NCBI RefSeq assembly: GCF_040931995.1
Contig: NZ_CP162412.1
Span: forward strand, 2,829,001-2,893,000
DNA: 64,000 nucleotides
Reading direction: 5' to 3'
Source: Pelagovum sp. HNIBRBA483
GTDB taxonomy: Bacteria > Pseudomonadota > Alphaproteobacteria > Rhodobacterales > Rhodobacteraceae
The notes beneath the pieces are model-generated. The model made no database searches. It was not told the origin of the DNA and was given only the letters and a program-made list of their open reading frames with translations. Below are positions 1 to 8,004 of the stretch, piece by piece (position 1 is the first letter of the stretch; each line of letters begins with the position of its first letter). Both the position numbers and the translations under genes were made by a program.

Positions 1-526
1 CAAGGCTTTCGCCAAACCACACATTATCCCGCAGGAAATCAACAACCGCTTCCTTATTGGTGCGGTTGCCCGCCACGCGGTTGCGGAGGTAAAGCCGCTG
101 TCCGCAGACCGGCGCATAGGGAAGACCCGCAGCTCTCGCCGCGTCCATCTCTCCGTCTGCCCAAGGGCGGCAATTCTCGACCATCCCATATTCACCCAGC
201 GCGAGGCTCCCATCCTCCGCCAGATCAACCGTGACCTCCTCCGGCGCAGGGTTCTCCAGATGGTAGCTCACCCCGTCTACCTCCAGCACGAACCAGCTGT
301 TGATCAACGGGTTGAGCGAAGTCAGCATCACCGTGTGCCCGTCGGCATCAATGCCTGTCGCGATCGCACGCTGGATTTGCAGGTCCAGCACGGTCTTTCG
401 GGCCTCCGCCTCATAGACCGCCCAGCGCTCAGCGAGCTCACTGTCGGCAGGGCCATCCAGTGCCACACCAGCGACTGGCAAAAGACATGCCCCACTCAAG
501 AATAGACCGCCTAAAATCCGACGCAC
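1..526 (-). CDS. Secreted hypothetical protein (C-terminus beyond window)
   Basis: I do not recognise this protein. It begins at a GTG preceded by GGAGGG at good spacing, and 175 codons are visible before the window edge. Residues 1 to about 22 form a hydrophobic Sec-type signal peptide ending near VAGVA, so export to the periplasm is likely. The mature part has two cysteines (in VENCRPW and PVCGQR) that could form a disulfide. No enzyme motif is visible. The gene is transcribed away from the rhomboid-like gene region and may be monocistronic. The start and exported nature are fairly secure; the function is unknown. Confidence 0.6.
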   Translation of the reverse strand, partial: MRRILGGLFLSGACLLPVAGVALDGPADSELAERWAVYEAEARKTVLDLQIQRAIATGIDADGHTVMLTSLNPLINSWFVLEVDGVSYHLENPAPEEVTVDLAEDGSLALGEYGMVENCRPWADGEMDAARAAGLPYAPVCGQRLYLRNRVAGNRTNKEAVVDFLRDNVWFGESL

Positions 527-665
527 GCGAACCCTCCAAACAAATTACCCCGCAGAATCGCGGGATTAGAACTCAAAATGATACTCTAGGGCATCAGCGT
601 CAAAGTCATGCTACGCCTAGTCTAAATGGGTTTCCAGTATCCGTTTGCGCCACAAATCAGGCGAT

Positions 666-1346
666 TCAGCCGCGCTCTCGCATCCGCGCGATGAAGGCAG
701 CCCAGCCGCCGGGGCCCAATAGTGGCGAGACAGCCAGTCCAAAGACGAATCCCGCCACATCGGCCACCCAATGCGGCGCGGCATCAAACAACAAGCCCCA
801 AACAAGCTGCAATCCCAGCAGGAACGAAATCAGCGTAAACGCCCGCAAACTGTTCTCGCCCACTGTCCTCAGATGCAGCCACATCAGGTAGGTATAGGCC
901 CCAATCAGCCCGTAAAGCGCGGGATAGGCCCCGAACAGCGGCATATTCCCCCGCGCCGTCGCCCCGTAGATCACCGCGCCAAAAATCGCCGCGCCAAAAA
1001 AGACGATCAGCAGCGCGATGGGTTGCCACAAATCACCGACGAACTTGCCCAACGCCAACAGGATCACCAGCGCAAAAACTACCTGCGTGAAACTGCCATG
1101 CACAAACAGGTAGGTCACAAACCGCTTCAACATGTCAAAGGACATATTCCCCCGCTCCGCCACCTGTTCCCAAACCGCAGGCGCGAAGGCGTAATCCTGC
1201 AACGCGCCCAGTCGCCAACCAACAGCTTCCGGCCCGCCGATCAGCCCCGCCTCGCCGAGGCTAAGAAGCCCCTCAACGACGACAAAGATCAGCGCCAGCG
1301 CCATCACAACGGCAGGAAGCGGATTGACAGGATTTTCATGCTGCAT
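666..1346 (-). CDS. Rhomboid-family membrane protein, catalytic residues replaced (pseudoprotease)
   Basis: The 226-residue product has about six hydrophobic segments and the overall layout of a bacterial rhomboid protease, including a histidine-containing FVHGS segment after the second helix. At the place of the catalytic GxSG motif it reads GAYPALYG, so serine is replaced by tyrosine. In the last helix the usual AHxxG histidine position reads ADVAG, so histidine is aspartate. From rhomboid biochemistry it should therefore lack proteolytic activity and may act like an iRhom or derlin-type scaffold. I chose the ATG at 1346 because the hydrophobic N-terminus starts there. It is divergent from trpS with a 110-base gap. 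Confidence 0.85.
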   Translation of the reverse strand: MQHENPVNPLPAVVMALALIFVVVEGLLSLGEAGLIGGPEAVGWRLGALQDYAFAPAVWEQVAERGNMSFDMLKRFVTYLFVHGSFTQVVFALVILLALGKFVGDLWQPIALLIVFFGAAIFGAVIYGATARGNMPLFGAYPALYGLIGAYTYLMWLHLRTVGENSLRAFTLISFLLGLQLVWGLLFDAAPHWVADVAGFVFGLAVSPLLGPGGWAAFIARMRERG

Positions 1347-1456
1347 GGCGGCCTCTGAACAGGGTCTTATGGGTTCGCGCGGGCGCTGATGAGTTGACGC
1401 CCCTTGGCTGCATGGGTAAGCCACCGCGAACCCGAAATCCAGACCGGACCGATCCC

Positions 1457-2485
1457 ATGACCGAAGCCGCCTCTCATAGCCAGTTCACCCCGCGTGTCTT
1501 TTCCGGCATCAAGCCCTCCGGCGGCCTGACGCTCGGCAATTACCTCGGCGCGATCAAGCGCTTCGTCGCGATGCAGGGCGAGGCCTACGAGACGCTCTAC
1601 TGCGTCGTCGATCTGCATGCGATCACCGTCTGGCAGGATCCGGCGGAACTGCGCACCGCCACCCGCGAGGTGGCCGCCAGCTATCTGGCCTCTGGCATCG
1701 ACCCCGAGAAATCCATTCTCTTCAACCAAAGTCAGGTCAGCCAGCACGCCGAGCTGGGCTGGATCTTCAACTGCGTCGCCCGCGTCGGCTGGATGAACCG
1801 GATGACCCAGTTCAAGGAAAAGGCAGGCAAGAACGCCGAGAAGCAGTCACTGGGCCTCTATGCCTACCCGTCGCTGATGGCCGCCGATATTCTGCTCTAC
1901 CACGCCACCCATGTGCCGGTCGGCGAGGATCAGAAACAGCATGTCGAACTGACCCGCGACATCGCCGCCAAGTTCAACCACGACTACAAAACCGAGTTCT
2001 TCCCCCTCACCAATCCGGTGATCGAAGGCCCCGCCATGCGCGTGATGAACCTGCGCGACGGCACAAAGAAGATGTCCAAGTCAGGCGAAAGCGACATGGA
2101 GCGGATCAACATGCTTGATGACGCCGACACCATCGCCAAGAAGTTCCGCAAGGCCCGCACCGATCCCGCGCCACTGCCTGAAAGCCTCGACGGCCTGAAA
2201 GACCGCCCCGAGGCCCGCAACCTTGTCGATATCTACGCGGCTCTCTCGGATCAAAGCCCCGAAGCCGTGATCACTGAGTATGCCGGTGCCGGTTGGGGCC
2301 AGTTCAAGCCCGCGCTGGCGGATCTCGCTGTGGCAAAGCTCGCGCCGATCTCCTCCGAGATGCAGCGCCTTCTCGACGATCCCGCCGAGATCGACCGCAT
2401 CCTCGCCCGCGGCTCCGAGCGCGCCCGCGCGATTGCTGCCCCGATCCTCGAGCGCACTTACGATATAGTCGGCTTGGTGCGGTAA
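1457..2485 (+). CDS. trpS: Tryptophan--tRNA ligase
   Basis: This class I aminoacyl-tRNA synthetase charges tRNA-Trp with tryptophan using ATP in the cytoplasm. The 342-residue length is normal for bacterial TrpRS. After the N-terminal SGIKPSG stretch comes the HIGH-equivalent TLGNYLGA at about residues 24-31, and the class I signature KKMSKSG lies near residue 205. I placed the start at the ATG followed by TEAASHSQF, because residues further upstream do not resemble the family. The Shine-Dalgarno sequence is weak. It is divergent from the rhomboid-like gene and convergent with the methyltransferase gene downstream. Confidence 0.97.
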   Translation: MTEAASHSQFTPRVFSGIKPSGGLTLGNYLGAIKRFVAMQGEAYETLYCVVDLHAITVWQDPAELRTATREVAASYLASGIDPEKSILFNQSQVSQHAELGWIFNCVARVGWMNRMTQFKEKAGKNAEKQSLGLYAYPSLMAADILLYHATHVPVGEDQKQHVELTRDIAAKFNHDYKTEFFPLTNPVIEGPAMRVMNLRDGTKKMSKSGESDMERINMLDDADTIAKKFRKARTDPAPLPESLDGLKDRPEARNLVDIYAALSDQSPEAVITEYAGAGWGQFKPALADLAVAKLAPISSEMQRLLDDPAEIDRILARGSERARAIAAPILERTYDIVGLVR

Positions 2486-2493
2486 ATTGCGCC

Positions 2494-2515
2494 GCGCGGG
2501 ATCAACACCCCGCGC
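2494..2515. terminator. GC-rich hairpin between trpS and the convergent methyltransferase gene
   Basis: Seven perfect base pairs (GCGCGGG with CCCGCGC) flank an eight-base loop directly after trpS, overlapping the end of the opposite gene. There is no T-run, so it may act as a 3' stabiliser or weak terminator rather than a classic intrinsic terminator. Confidence 0.35.
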
Positions 2516-3335
2516 GCACCCCACGATTGATCGCCACCGGCGCTTTGATCTCCCATAGCCCGTCCGCCGCCTGATGCCCTTTTTCCTGCACACCGCGTGC
2601 GATGGCGGCGCGAATCCGCGCTTTGGCATCGTCGGGCTGGTGCCGCAGCAAATACCCACCACGCGGCGCACCCGTCGCAAACAGGTCCATCAGCGCAGCG
2701 GGGTCTTCGAGCCGCAGCACCGCCTCGAAAACAAACCGCTCCTGATGCGCCAACCCCGCCTCGGCGAAGGCCGCCCGTGCGTGATCTTCCTCTGCAAATT
2801 GATAGAAGTCGGGGCTATCCGGCAGCATGACGGACGGATCGCCCTGCGCCATAATCGCACCGAAAACCGTGCCGAACACGTCTGACCGCTGCGGCGGCTC
2901 CCAGCAGGACATCACAAATAGCCCGCCCGGGCGCAGCACCCGCGCCACTTCCGCCAAAGCAGCAGGCTGGTCCGGCACATGCATCAGGCCAAAGCCACAC
3001 ACCACCGCATCAAAGCAATGCCCGTCAAACGGCAGCGCCTGTGCATCAGCACGCACGAAGTTCACTCCATGCACCCGCTCGCGGGCAAATTCGATCATCT
3101 GTTCGGAAAAATCAGCCCCCGTCACATCGCAGCCCTTGGCCTGCAACGCCGCCGCAATGTCCGCCTGCCCGCAACACAGATCGAGCACTGCAACACCCTC
3201 GGGCACCTGCGCCGCCATCACCGGCACGACCTGCCGCGTCATCTCGGCAAACCGCGTCACATAGCCTTCCGATATCACCGGATCGGACCAGCCTTGCCGC
3301 TCCATTTCGGCAAATGCGTCAAAACCTGTCATCAT
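2502..3335 (-). CDS. Class I SAM-dependent methyltransferase (UbiE/Methyltransf_11 type)
   Basis: The 277-residue protein has the seven-beta-strand methyltransferase fold. Motif I is VLDLCCGQAD at about residues 59-68, with two adjacent cysteines in place of the usual GxG start. The acidic strand-2 position follows in VTGADFS, motif II is in FDAVVCGFGLMHV, and the post-motif is RVLRPGGLFVMSCW. A small molecule is the likely methyl acceptor, but the substrate cannot be read from the sequence. The start is one of two adjacent ATG codons (3335 or 3332) behind a GGGGGA ribosome site. It is convergent with trpS and downstream of yghU on the same strand. Confidence 0.85.
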   Translation of the reverse strand: MMTGFDAFAEMERQGWSDPVISEGYVTRFAEMTRQVVPVMAAQVPEGVAVLDLCCGQADIAAALQAKGCDVTGADFSEQMIEFARERVHGVNFVRADAQALPFDGHCFDAVVCGFGLMHVPDQPAALAEVARVLRPGGLFVMSCWEPPQRSDVFGTVFGAIMAQGDPSVMLPDSPDFYQFAEEDHARAAFAEAGLAHQERFVFEAVLRLEDPAALMDLFATGAPRGGYLLRHQPDDAKARIRAAIARGVQEKGHQAADGLWEIKAPVAINRGVRAGC

Positions 3336-3383
3336 GAATCCCCCTGACCTGCATCCTAACACATCAGGGGGATTTTCGAAAAA

Positions 3384-4268
3384 TCAGGCCGCGTCCACGT
3401 CCCTTGGCGCAACCCGCGTTTCGAAATCGGCCGCGCTGTGACGTTCCCGCAGCTGGGTTTCTTCCGGCCCCCAGACCCTGTTGACCATCAGCCCCCGCTG
3501 CACGGCGGGGCGGGCGTCGATCTCCTTGGCCCAGCGCATCACATGCGTGTAGCTCGCCACATCCAGAAACTCCGCCGCATCATAGAGCCGCCCCAAAACA
3601 AGCTGCCCGTACCACGACCAGATCGCGATATCGGCAATCGAGTAGCTATCGCCTGCCATATAGCGATGATCCGCCAGATGCCGGTCCAGAACGTCCAGCT
3701 GGCGCTTCGCCTCCATCGTGAAGCGGTTGATCGCATATTCGAACTTCTCCGGCGCATAGGCATAGAAATGCCCGAAACCACCGCCCAGATATGGCGCGCT
3801 TCCCATCTGCCAGAACAGCCAGTTCATCGCCTCGGTCCGCGCGCGCGGCTCCTCGGGCAGGAACGCCCCGAACCGCTCCGCCAAATACAGCAGGATCGAC
3901 CCGCTCTCGAACACCCGCTGCGGCGCGTCGCCAGAGTTATCGAGCAGCGCGGGGATTTTCGAATTCGGATTGATCTCAACGAATTCACTGCCGAACTGAT
4001 CGCCTTCACCGATATTGATCAGCCACGCATCATATTCGGCCGCCTCATGCCCAGCGGCGAGCAGTTCCTCCAGCATGACTGTGACCTTCACCCCGTTCGG
4101 GGTCGCCAGCGAATAGAGCTGGAACGGATGCGCCCCTTTCGGCAGCTCCGCGTCATGCGTCGCACCTGCGATCGGCCGGTTGATCTGCGCGAACTTGCCG
4201 CCATTCGCGCCGGTCCATGTCCAAACCTTCGGCGGTGTGTAGCTGTTTGCTGCGGTCGGTTGTGTCAT
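3384..4268 (-). CDS. yghU: YghU-type glutathione S-transferase / disulfide-bond oxidoreductase
   Basis: The 294-residue product matches the nucleophile-independent YghU/YfcG branch of GSTs. These bind glutathione or glutathione disulfide and reduce disulfides such as 2-hydroxyethyl disulfide. The long N-terminal arm (WTWTGANGGKFAQINRPIAGA) is typical. The thioredoxin-like domain contains LATPNGVKVTVMLEEL and the glutathione-binding NPNSKIPAL followed by the VFESGSILLYLAE helix. The C-terminal half is the all-helical GST domain, with YLGGGFGHFYAYAP. Its ATG follows GAGG at suitable spacing. The methyltransferase gene follows 48 bases downstream and could be co-transcribed. Probable cytosolic redox protection; the symbol rests on family resemblance. 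Confidence 0.9.
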   Translation of the reverse strand: MTQPTAANSYTPPKVWTWTGANGGKFAQINRPIAGATHDAELPKGAHPFQLYSLATPNGVKVTVMLEELLAAGHEAAEYDAWLINIGEGDQFGSEFVEINPNSKIPALLDNSGDAPQRVFESGSILLYLAERFGAFLPEEPRARTEAMNWLFWQMGSAPYLGGGFGHFYAYAPEKFEYAINRFTMEAKRQLDVLDRHLADHRYMAGDSYSIADIAIWSWYGQLVLGRLYDAAEFLDVASYTHVMRWAKEIDARPAVQRGLMVNRVWGPEETQLRERHSAADFETRVAPRDVDAA

Positions 4269-4667
4269 CGCGGGCCTCTTTTGGTTACTTCAACCCACCA
4301 CCTAATCGCGCAGGCCCACCCAACAAGCCGCCCCGAAGGACACCTCATTGTGATCAGAAGTATAGCCATTATAATGATTTTAAATCAGGTGCTTAACACC
4401 CCGCGCGCTTGCGCACAGCAGCCGTGCGCTGGCGCATCCCCTCCGCGTTGCCACGGCCCCGCCCGCAACCGCTGCCTCCGGCGATCCTACCCAGCCAACA
4501 CCCCAATCCGCAGCATCGCTTTGCCCTTCGGTGAAACTCCAATCGACCCCTGAAGCCAACAGCACCCTCCTCCCACGCCGAGTTCGCAGACAGACACCAG
4601 ATGTCGGGATCAGAAGTGGACAGAGCGCACGGCTTCCGCCAATATCGCCTCGAAACAGGAGGGTTCC
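4269..4667. other. 399-base intergenic stretch between yghU and the stress protein gene
   Basis: No convincing gene is seen here. Open frames on both strands are short or run antisense into the neighbouring stress gene. The left part is AT-rich (around 4340-4390) and contains promoter-like sequence; the rest is cytosine-rich with no clear stem. It probably holds the divergent promoters of yghU and the stress protein gene. Confidence 0.5.
4348..4375 (+). promoter_or_regulatory. Candidate sigma-70 promoter with perfect TATAAT
   Basis: TTGTGA and TATAAT are separated by 16 bases in an AT-rich patch. A start near 4382 would give a leader of about 285 bases before the stress protein gene, or an unannotated short transcript. 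The same patch also reads as -10-like sequence on the other strand for yghU. Confidence 0.35.
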
Positions 4668-5123
4668 ATGCGCAAATTCCTTGTCGTTCTCGACGACAGC
4701 CGCGAATGCCTGAACGCCATGCGCTTCGCTGCCATGCGCGCCGCCAACACGGGCGGCGGTGTCTGCATCCTCTCGGTGATTCCCCCCGACGAATTCAACC
4801 ACTGGATCGGCGTCGGTGAGATCATGCGCGAAGAAGCCCGCGAACGCATCCACGCCCATTTCGAGGTTTTCGCCAAATGGATGCGCGACCGGCAAAATGT
4901 GGATCCCGAGCTGGTCATCCGCGAAGGCGAGCCGGTACCCGAAATCCTCAATCATGTGCGCGAAGATGGCGAGATCGGCGTTTTGGTCCTCGGTGCCGGC
5001 GTTGATAAGAAAGGCCCAGGCCCACTTGTCACCCAACTCACCCGCGCGTCCGGCTCGCTGCCGATCCCGATCACCATCGTTCCGGGCGACATTTCCAAAG
5101 AACGCCTCGAAGAGATCACCTGA
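4668..5123 (+). CDS. Universal stress protein (UspA family)
   Basis: The 151-residue single-domain protein starts with the UspA strand KFLVVLDDSRECLNAMRFA, whose aspartate contacts nucleotide in ATP-binding members. The usual C-terminal ATP loop (GxxGxxxxxxxxxGS) is only partly kept: LGAGVDKKGPGPLVTQL then ASGS. Nucleotide binding is therefore uncertain. Start choice is strong, with AGGAGG six bases before the ATG. Usp proteins support survival under starvation and oxidative stress; the specific role here is inferred only from family. The nfu gene follows 95 bases later on the same strand. Confidence 0.93.
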   Translation: MRKFLVVLDDSRECLNAMRFAAMRAANTGGGVCILSVIPPDEFNHWIGVGEIMREEARERIHAHFEVFAKWMRDRQNVDPELVIREGEPVPEILNHVREDGEIGVLVLGAGVDKKGPGPLVTQLTRASGSLPIPITIVPGDISKERLEEIT

Positions 5124-5218
5124 TCAGCGGCGCAAATTTGCTTTTTAGAATGGTTCCAAACCTTGACAGATGTCAGGTGCGCGCGCATATCTGACTAAGC
5201 TGCAAAAGGGGTGCGCCC

Positions 5219-5779
5219 ATGTTTATCCAGACCGAATCCACGCCGAATCCGGCAACACTGAAATTCCTGCCCGGCCAGACCGTTATGCAGGTCGGCACAG
5301 CCGATTTTCCCTCAGCCGAAACCGCAGGGCAATCGCCCCTCGCCAGCCGCCTCTTCACCATCGATGGCGTCACAGGCGTGTTCTTCGGTTCCGATTTCAT
5401 CACCGTGACGAAAGCTGATGCGCAGGAATGGGATCACCTCAAGCCCGCGATCCTCGGCGCGATCATGGAACATTGCCAATCCGGCAAGCCCGCTATGGAA
5501 GGCGAACAAGCCGCCTCCGGCCACGCCGCGCATTCGGGCGAGGACTCCGCGATCGTCGATCAGATCAAGGAACTGCTCGATACCCGTGTCCGCCCCGCCG
5601 TTGCGCAAGATGGCGGCGACATCACCTTCCACGGTTTCGAGCGTGGCGTTGTGTATCTGCACATGCAGGGCGCTTGCGCTGGCTGCCCCTCCTCGACCCT
5701 TACGCTGAAAATGGGCATCGAGAACCTTCTGCGCCATTACATCCCCGAAGTGACCGAGGTGCGTCCGGTTGCCGCCTAA
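5219..5779 (+). CDS. NifU-like iron-sulfur cluster carrier (Nfu type)
   Basis: Residues 1 to about 87 form the Nfu N-terminal domain, beginning MFIQTESTPNPATLKF and containing GVTGVFFGSDFITV. Residues about 108-180 form the NifU C-terminal domain. Its two cysteines in GACAGCPSS (153 and 156) bind a 4Fe-4S cluster across a dimer for transfer to client enzymes. The 186-residue length fits alphaproteobacterial Nfu. A histidine-rich linker (GHAAHSGEDS) joins the domains. AAGGGG precedes the ATG. The tsaB start lies inside the last codons of this gene, which suggests translational coupling. Confidence 0.95.
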   Translation: MFIQTESTPNPATLKFLPGQTVMQVGTADFPSAETAGQSPLASRLFTIDGVTGVFFGSDFITVTKADAQEWDHLKPAILGAIMEHCQSGKPAMEGEQAASGHAAHSGEDSAIVDQIKELLDTRVRPAVAQDGGDITFHGFERGVVYLHMQGACAGCPSSTLTLKMGIENLLRHYIPEVTEVRPVAA

Positions 5780-6362
5780 GCCAACCGTTCTGGCCTTTGA
5801 TACATCGGCCGCGCATTGCGCGGCCGCTTTGCTATCCGGCGGGGAGATCACCGCCCGCGTTGATGAAATGGCCCGTGGTCAGGCCGAACACCTGATGCCT
5901 ATGCTCGAAGAGATGCTGGCGGCCAAGGGGCTGCATTGGTCGGATCTCACGGCCCTCGGCGTCGGCATCGGGCCGGGGAACTTCACCGGCATCCGTATCT
6001 CCGTCTCCGCTGCGCGCGGTCTGGCGCTGGGCCTCGGCATTCCGGCAGTTGGCGTGTCCGGCTTCGATACCCGCGCCCACGGCCTGCCCCGCCCCGTCAG
6101 CGTCGCCATCCCCGCTCCGCGCGAACGGCTCTATATTCAGCACATTACTCATGCCGATGCATCGCCCCCCGCGCTGATCCCTGTGGCCGAAGCACCGAGC
6201 GATCTCGTGCCGGAGCCAGCCGCCGAAACCCTGATCACCCACATGGTCCAGATCGCCGCTCACCGCGCCAGCGCCAGCACGCCGCGCCCCGCGCCGCTCT
6301 ATGTCCGCGCAGCCGATGCCGCGCCGGCCCGCGATGCACCGCCGGTGATCCTGCCGTCATGA
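5769..6362 (+). CDS. tsaB: tRNA N6-adenosine threonylcarbamoyltransferase partner TsaB
   Basis: TsaB is the inactive ASKHA-fold partner that dimerises with TsaD to make t6A at position 37 of ANN-decoding tRNAs. The N-terminus shows the family strand TVLAFDTSAAHCAAAL, followed by LMPMLEEML, GVGIGPGNFTGIRISVSAARGLALGL and the phosphate-loop-like region. At 197 residues it is shorter than the E. coli protein, as is usual in this group. The only in-frame start keeping the conserved N-terminus is TTG at 5769, overlapping nfu by 11 bases. The end overlaps rimI by four bases (ATGA). Confidence 0.93.
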   Translation: MPPKPTVLAFDTSAAHCAAALLSGGEITARVDEMARGQAEHLMPMLEEMLAAKGLHWSDLTALGVGIGPGNFTGIRISVSAARGLALGLGIPAVGVSGFDTRAHGLPRPVSVAIPAPRERLYIQHITHADASPPALIPVAEAPSDLVPEPAAETLITHMVQIAAHRASASTPRPAPLYVRAADAAPARDAPPVILPS

Positions 6363-6769
6363 CGCCCGATTCCCTCGCCGTCCTGCACGCCGCCTGCTTC
6401 ACCACGCCCCGTCCGTGGTCCACCTCCGAATTCGAAGCCATTCTCGCCAGCCGTGGCGCTTTTCTCGAAACGAGCACCAACGGCGCGCTCGTGGGCCGCG
6501 TCATCGCGGGCGAGGCCGAACTGCTGACCGTTGCCGTCTATCCCGAAGCCCGCGGCAAGGGCGAAGGCCGCGCCCTCGTCGCCGCCTTTCTCGACCGCGC
6601 CGCCGCAATGGGGGCCGAAACGGCGTTTCTTGAAGTGGCCGCCGACAACACCGCTGCGCTTTACCTCTATCTCTGCGCCGGTTTCAGCGAATCGGGCCGC
6701 CGCGCAGGCTATTACAAAGCCCCCAACGGGCAGAGCCTTGATGCGGTTGTGATGTCCCGCATCCTCTGA
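6359..6769 (+). CDS. rimI: GNAT acetyltransferase, RimI-like (ribosomal protein S18 N-acetyltransferase)
   Basis: This 136-residue GNAT protein starts at an ATG sharing four bases with the tsaB stop. It has the acetyl-CoA pyrophosphate-binding segment VAVYPEARGKGEGRALV (R/Q-x-x-G-x-G form) at about residues 58-74. The later FLEVAADNTAALYLYLCAGF motif is typical of RimI, as is the final Y-Y in RAGYYKAP. RimI acetylates the N-terminal alanine of S18, and the tsaB-rimI pairing is widely conserved, which supports the name. Other peptide-N-terminal GNAT substrates are possible. Confidence 0.88.
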   Translation: MTPDSLAVLHAACFTTPRPWSTSEFEAILASRGAFLETSTNGALVGRVIAGEAELLTVAVYPEARGKGEGRALVAAFLDRAAAMGAETAFLEVAADNTAALYLYLCAGFSESGRRAGYYKAPNGQSLDAVVMSRIL

Positions 6770-6780
6770 CTGCCAGTTTT

Positions 6781-6796
6781 TTGATCATTCGGTCAA
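6781..6796. promoter_or_regulatory. RutR-like operator upstream of the nucleoside ABC operon
   Basis: The 16-base TTGATCATTCGGTCAA differs at two defined positions from the RutR consensus TTGACCAnnTGGTCAA. It lies about 130 bases before the substrate-binding protein gene. RutR is a TetR-type regulator of pyrimidine and purine metabolism, so the context fits, but no rutR gene is in this window. Confidence 0.4.
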
Positions 6797-6926
6797 ACAG
6801 ACGTCGCGGCGCGCAAAATAGCGGTTGACCATCGCCCGCGCTTTACCCCTAAATTAGCGATGACACCAAAGATGTCTGTGGTGCGCGGCTGTCTGCTGCG
6901 TGGATAAAATTAACTGGGAGAACCAA

Positions 6927-7922
6927 ATGACTTTGACCACCAAACTTCTCGGCGCATCTGCCGCCGTCGCCCTTTCCGCCGGTGCGGCGATGGCTGATCC
7001 GGCGCTGATCTTCGATCTCGGCGGCAAGTTCGACAAATCCTTCAACGAAGCCGCCTATAACGGTGCGCTCCGCTGGGCCGAAGAAACCGGCGGCAGCTTC
7101 AACGAGGTCGAGCTTCAGTCCGAAGCCCAGCGTGAGCAAGCGCTCCGCCGCTTCGCAGAATCCGGCGCAAACCCGATCGTCATGGCCGGTTTCGCTTTCG
7201 GCACCGCGCTTGGTGAGGTCGCAGCCGATTACCCCGACACCAAGTTCGCCATCATCGACATGGTCGTTGACGCGCCGAACGTCCGCTCCGTTGTGTTCAA
7301 CGAGCACGAAGGCTCCTACCTCGTCGGCATGCTGGCTGCGATGGCGTCCGAATCCGATACCGTTGGCTTCATCGGCGGCATGGACATCCCGCTGATCCGT
7401 AAGTTCGGCTGCGGCTACGCGCAGGGCGTTCAGGCCGTGAATGCAGATGCAACCGTCATCGCCAACATGACCGGCACCACCCCCGCCGCATGGAACGATC
7501 CGGTCAAAGGCTCCGAGCTGACCCTGGCCCAGATCAGCCAAGGCGCTGATGTTGTCTACGCAGCAGCAGGCGGCACCGGCGTTGGTGTCCTGCAAACGGC
7601 AGCCGACAACGGCATCCTCTCCATCGGCGTGGACAGCAACCAGAACTACATGCACCCGGGTCAGGTTCTGACCTCCATGCTCAAGCGCGTTGATAACGCC
7701 GTTTACGATGCGTTCGTGGCTGGTACTGACCTCGAAACCGGCTTCAACGTGATGGGTGTTGGCAATGGCGGCGTCGGCTACGCGCTCGACGAGTTCAACG
7801 CCGAGCTGATCACCGCTGAAATGCAAGCCGCTGTCGATGAAGCCGCCGCAGCAATCGCTTCCGGTGAGCTGACCGTGCATGACTACACCAGCGACGAAAG
7901 CTGCCCCGCGATCAGCTTCTGA
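6927..7922 (+). CDS. BMP-family (PnrA-like) nucleoside ABC transporter substrate-binding protein
   Basis: The 331-residue periplasmic protein has a Sec signal peptide of about 22 residues (ending AGAAMA, before DPALIFD). It then has the BMP/PnrA core: LIFDLGGKFDKSFNEAAYNGA, FAFGTALGEVAADYPDTKFAIID, SYLVGMLAAMAS, GFIGGMDIPLIRKFGCGYAQGV and VVYAAAGGTGVGVLQTA. This family binds purine nucleosides, and a few members bind other ligands. The start follows GGGAG. It heads an operon with an ATPase and two permeases. A GC-rich hairpin directly after the gene may keep the binding protein in excess over the membrane parts. Confidence 0.93.
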   Translation: MTLTTKLLGASAAVALSAGAAMADPALIFDLGGKFDKSFNEAAYNGALRWAEETGGSFNEVELQSEAQREQALRRFAESGANPIVMAGFAFGTALGEVAADYPDTKFAIIDMVVDAPNVRSVVFNEHEGSYLVGMLAAMASESDTVGFIGGMDIPLIRKFGCGYAQGVQAVNADATVIANMTGTTPAAWNDPVKGSELTLAQISQGADVVYAAAGGTGVGVLQTAADNGILSIGVDSNQNYMHPGQVLTSMLKRVDNAVYDAFVAGTDLETGFNVMGVGNGGVGYALDEFNAELITAEMQAAVDEAAAAIASGELTVHDYTSDESCPAISF

Positions 7923-7952
7923 TCGTGACGGCAACAACGTAGCATAAGACCA

Positions 7953-7980
7953 AGCCGCGCCGCTTTCTGGTGGCGCGGCT
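7953..7980 (+). terminator. Intra-operonic hairpin after the binding-protein gene
   Basis: Nine perfect base pairs (AGCCGCGCC with GGCGCGGCT) flank a ten-base loop, without a T-run. In ABC operons such hairpins commonly protect the upstream binding-protein mRNA or reduce read-through. Confidence 0.5.
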
Positions 7981-8004
7981 CTGCGTTTGAGGGGGGCGCA
8001 TGTC

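Noticed and set aside
4380-5036. Minus-strand open frame spanning the gap before and through the stress protein gene
   Set aside because: Mostly antisense to the Usp gene, with no ribosome site or family resemblance.
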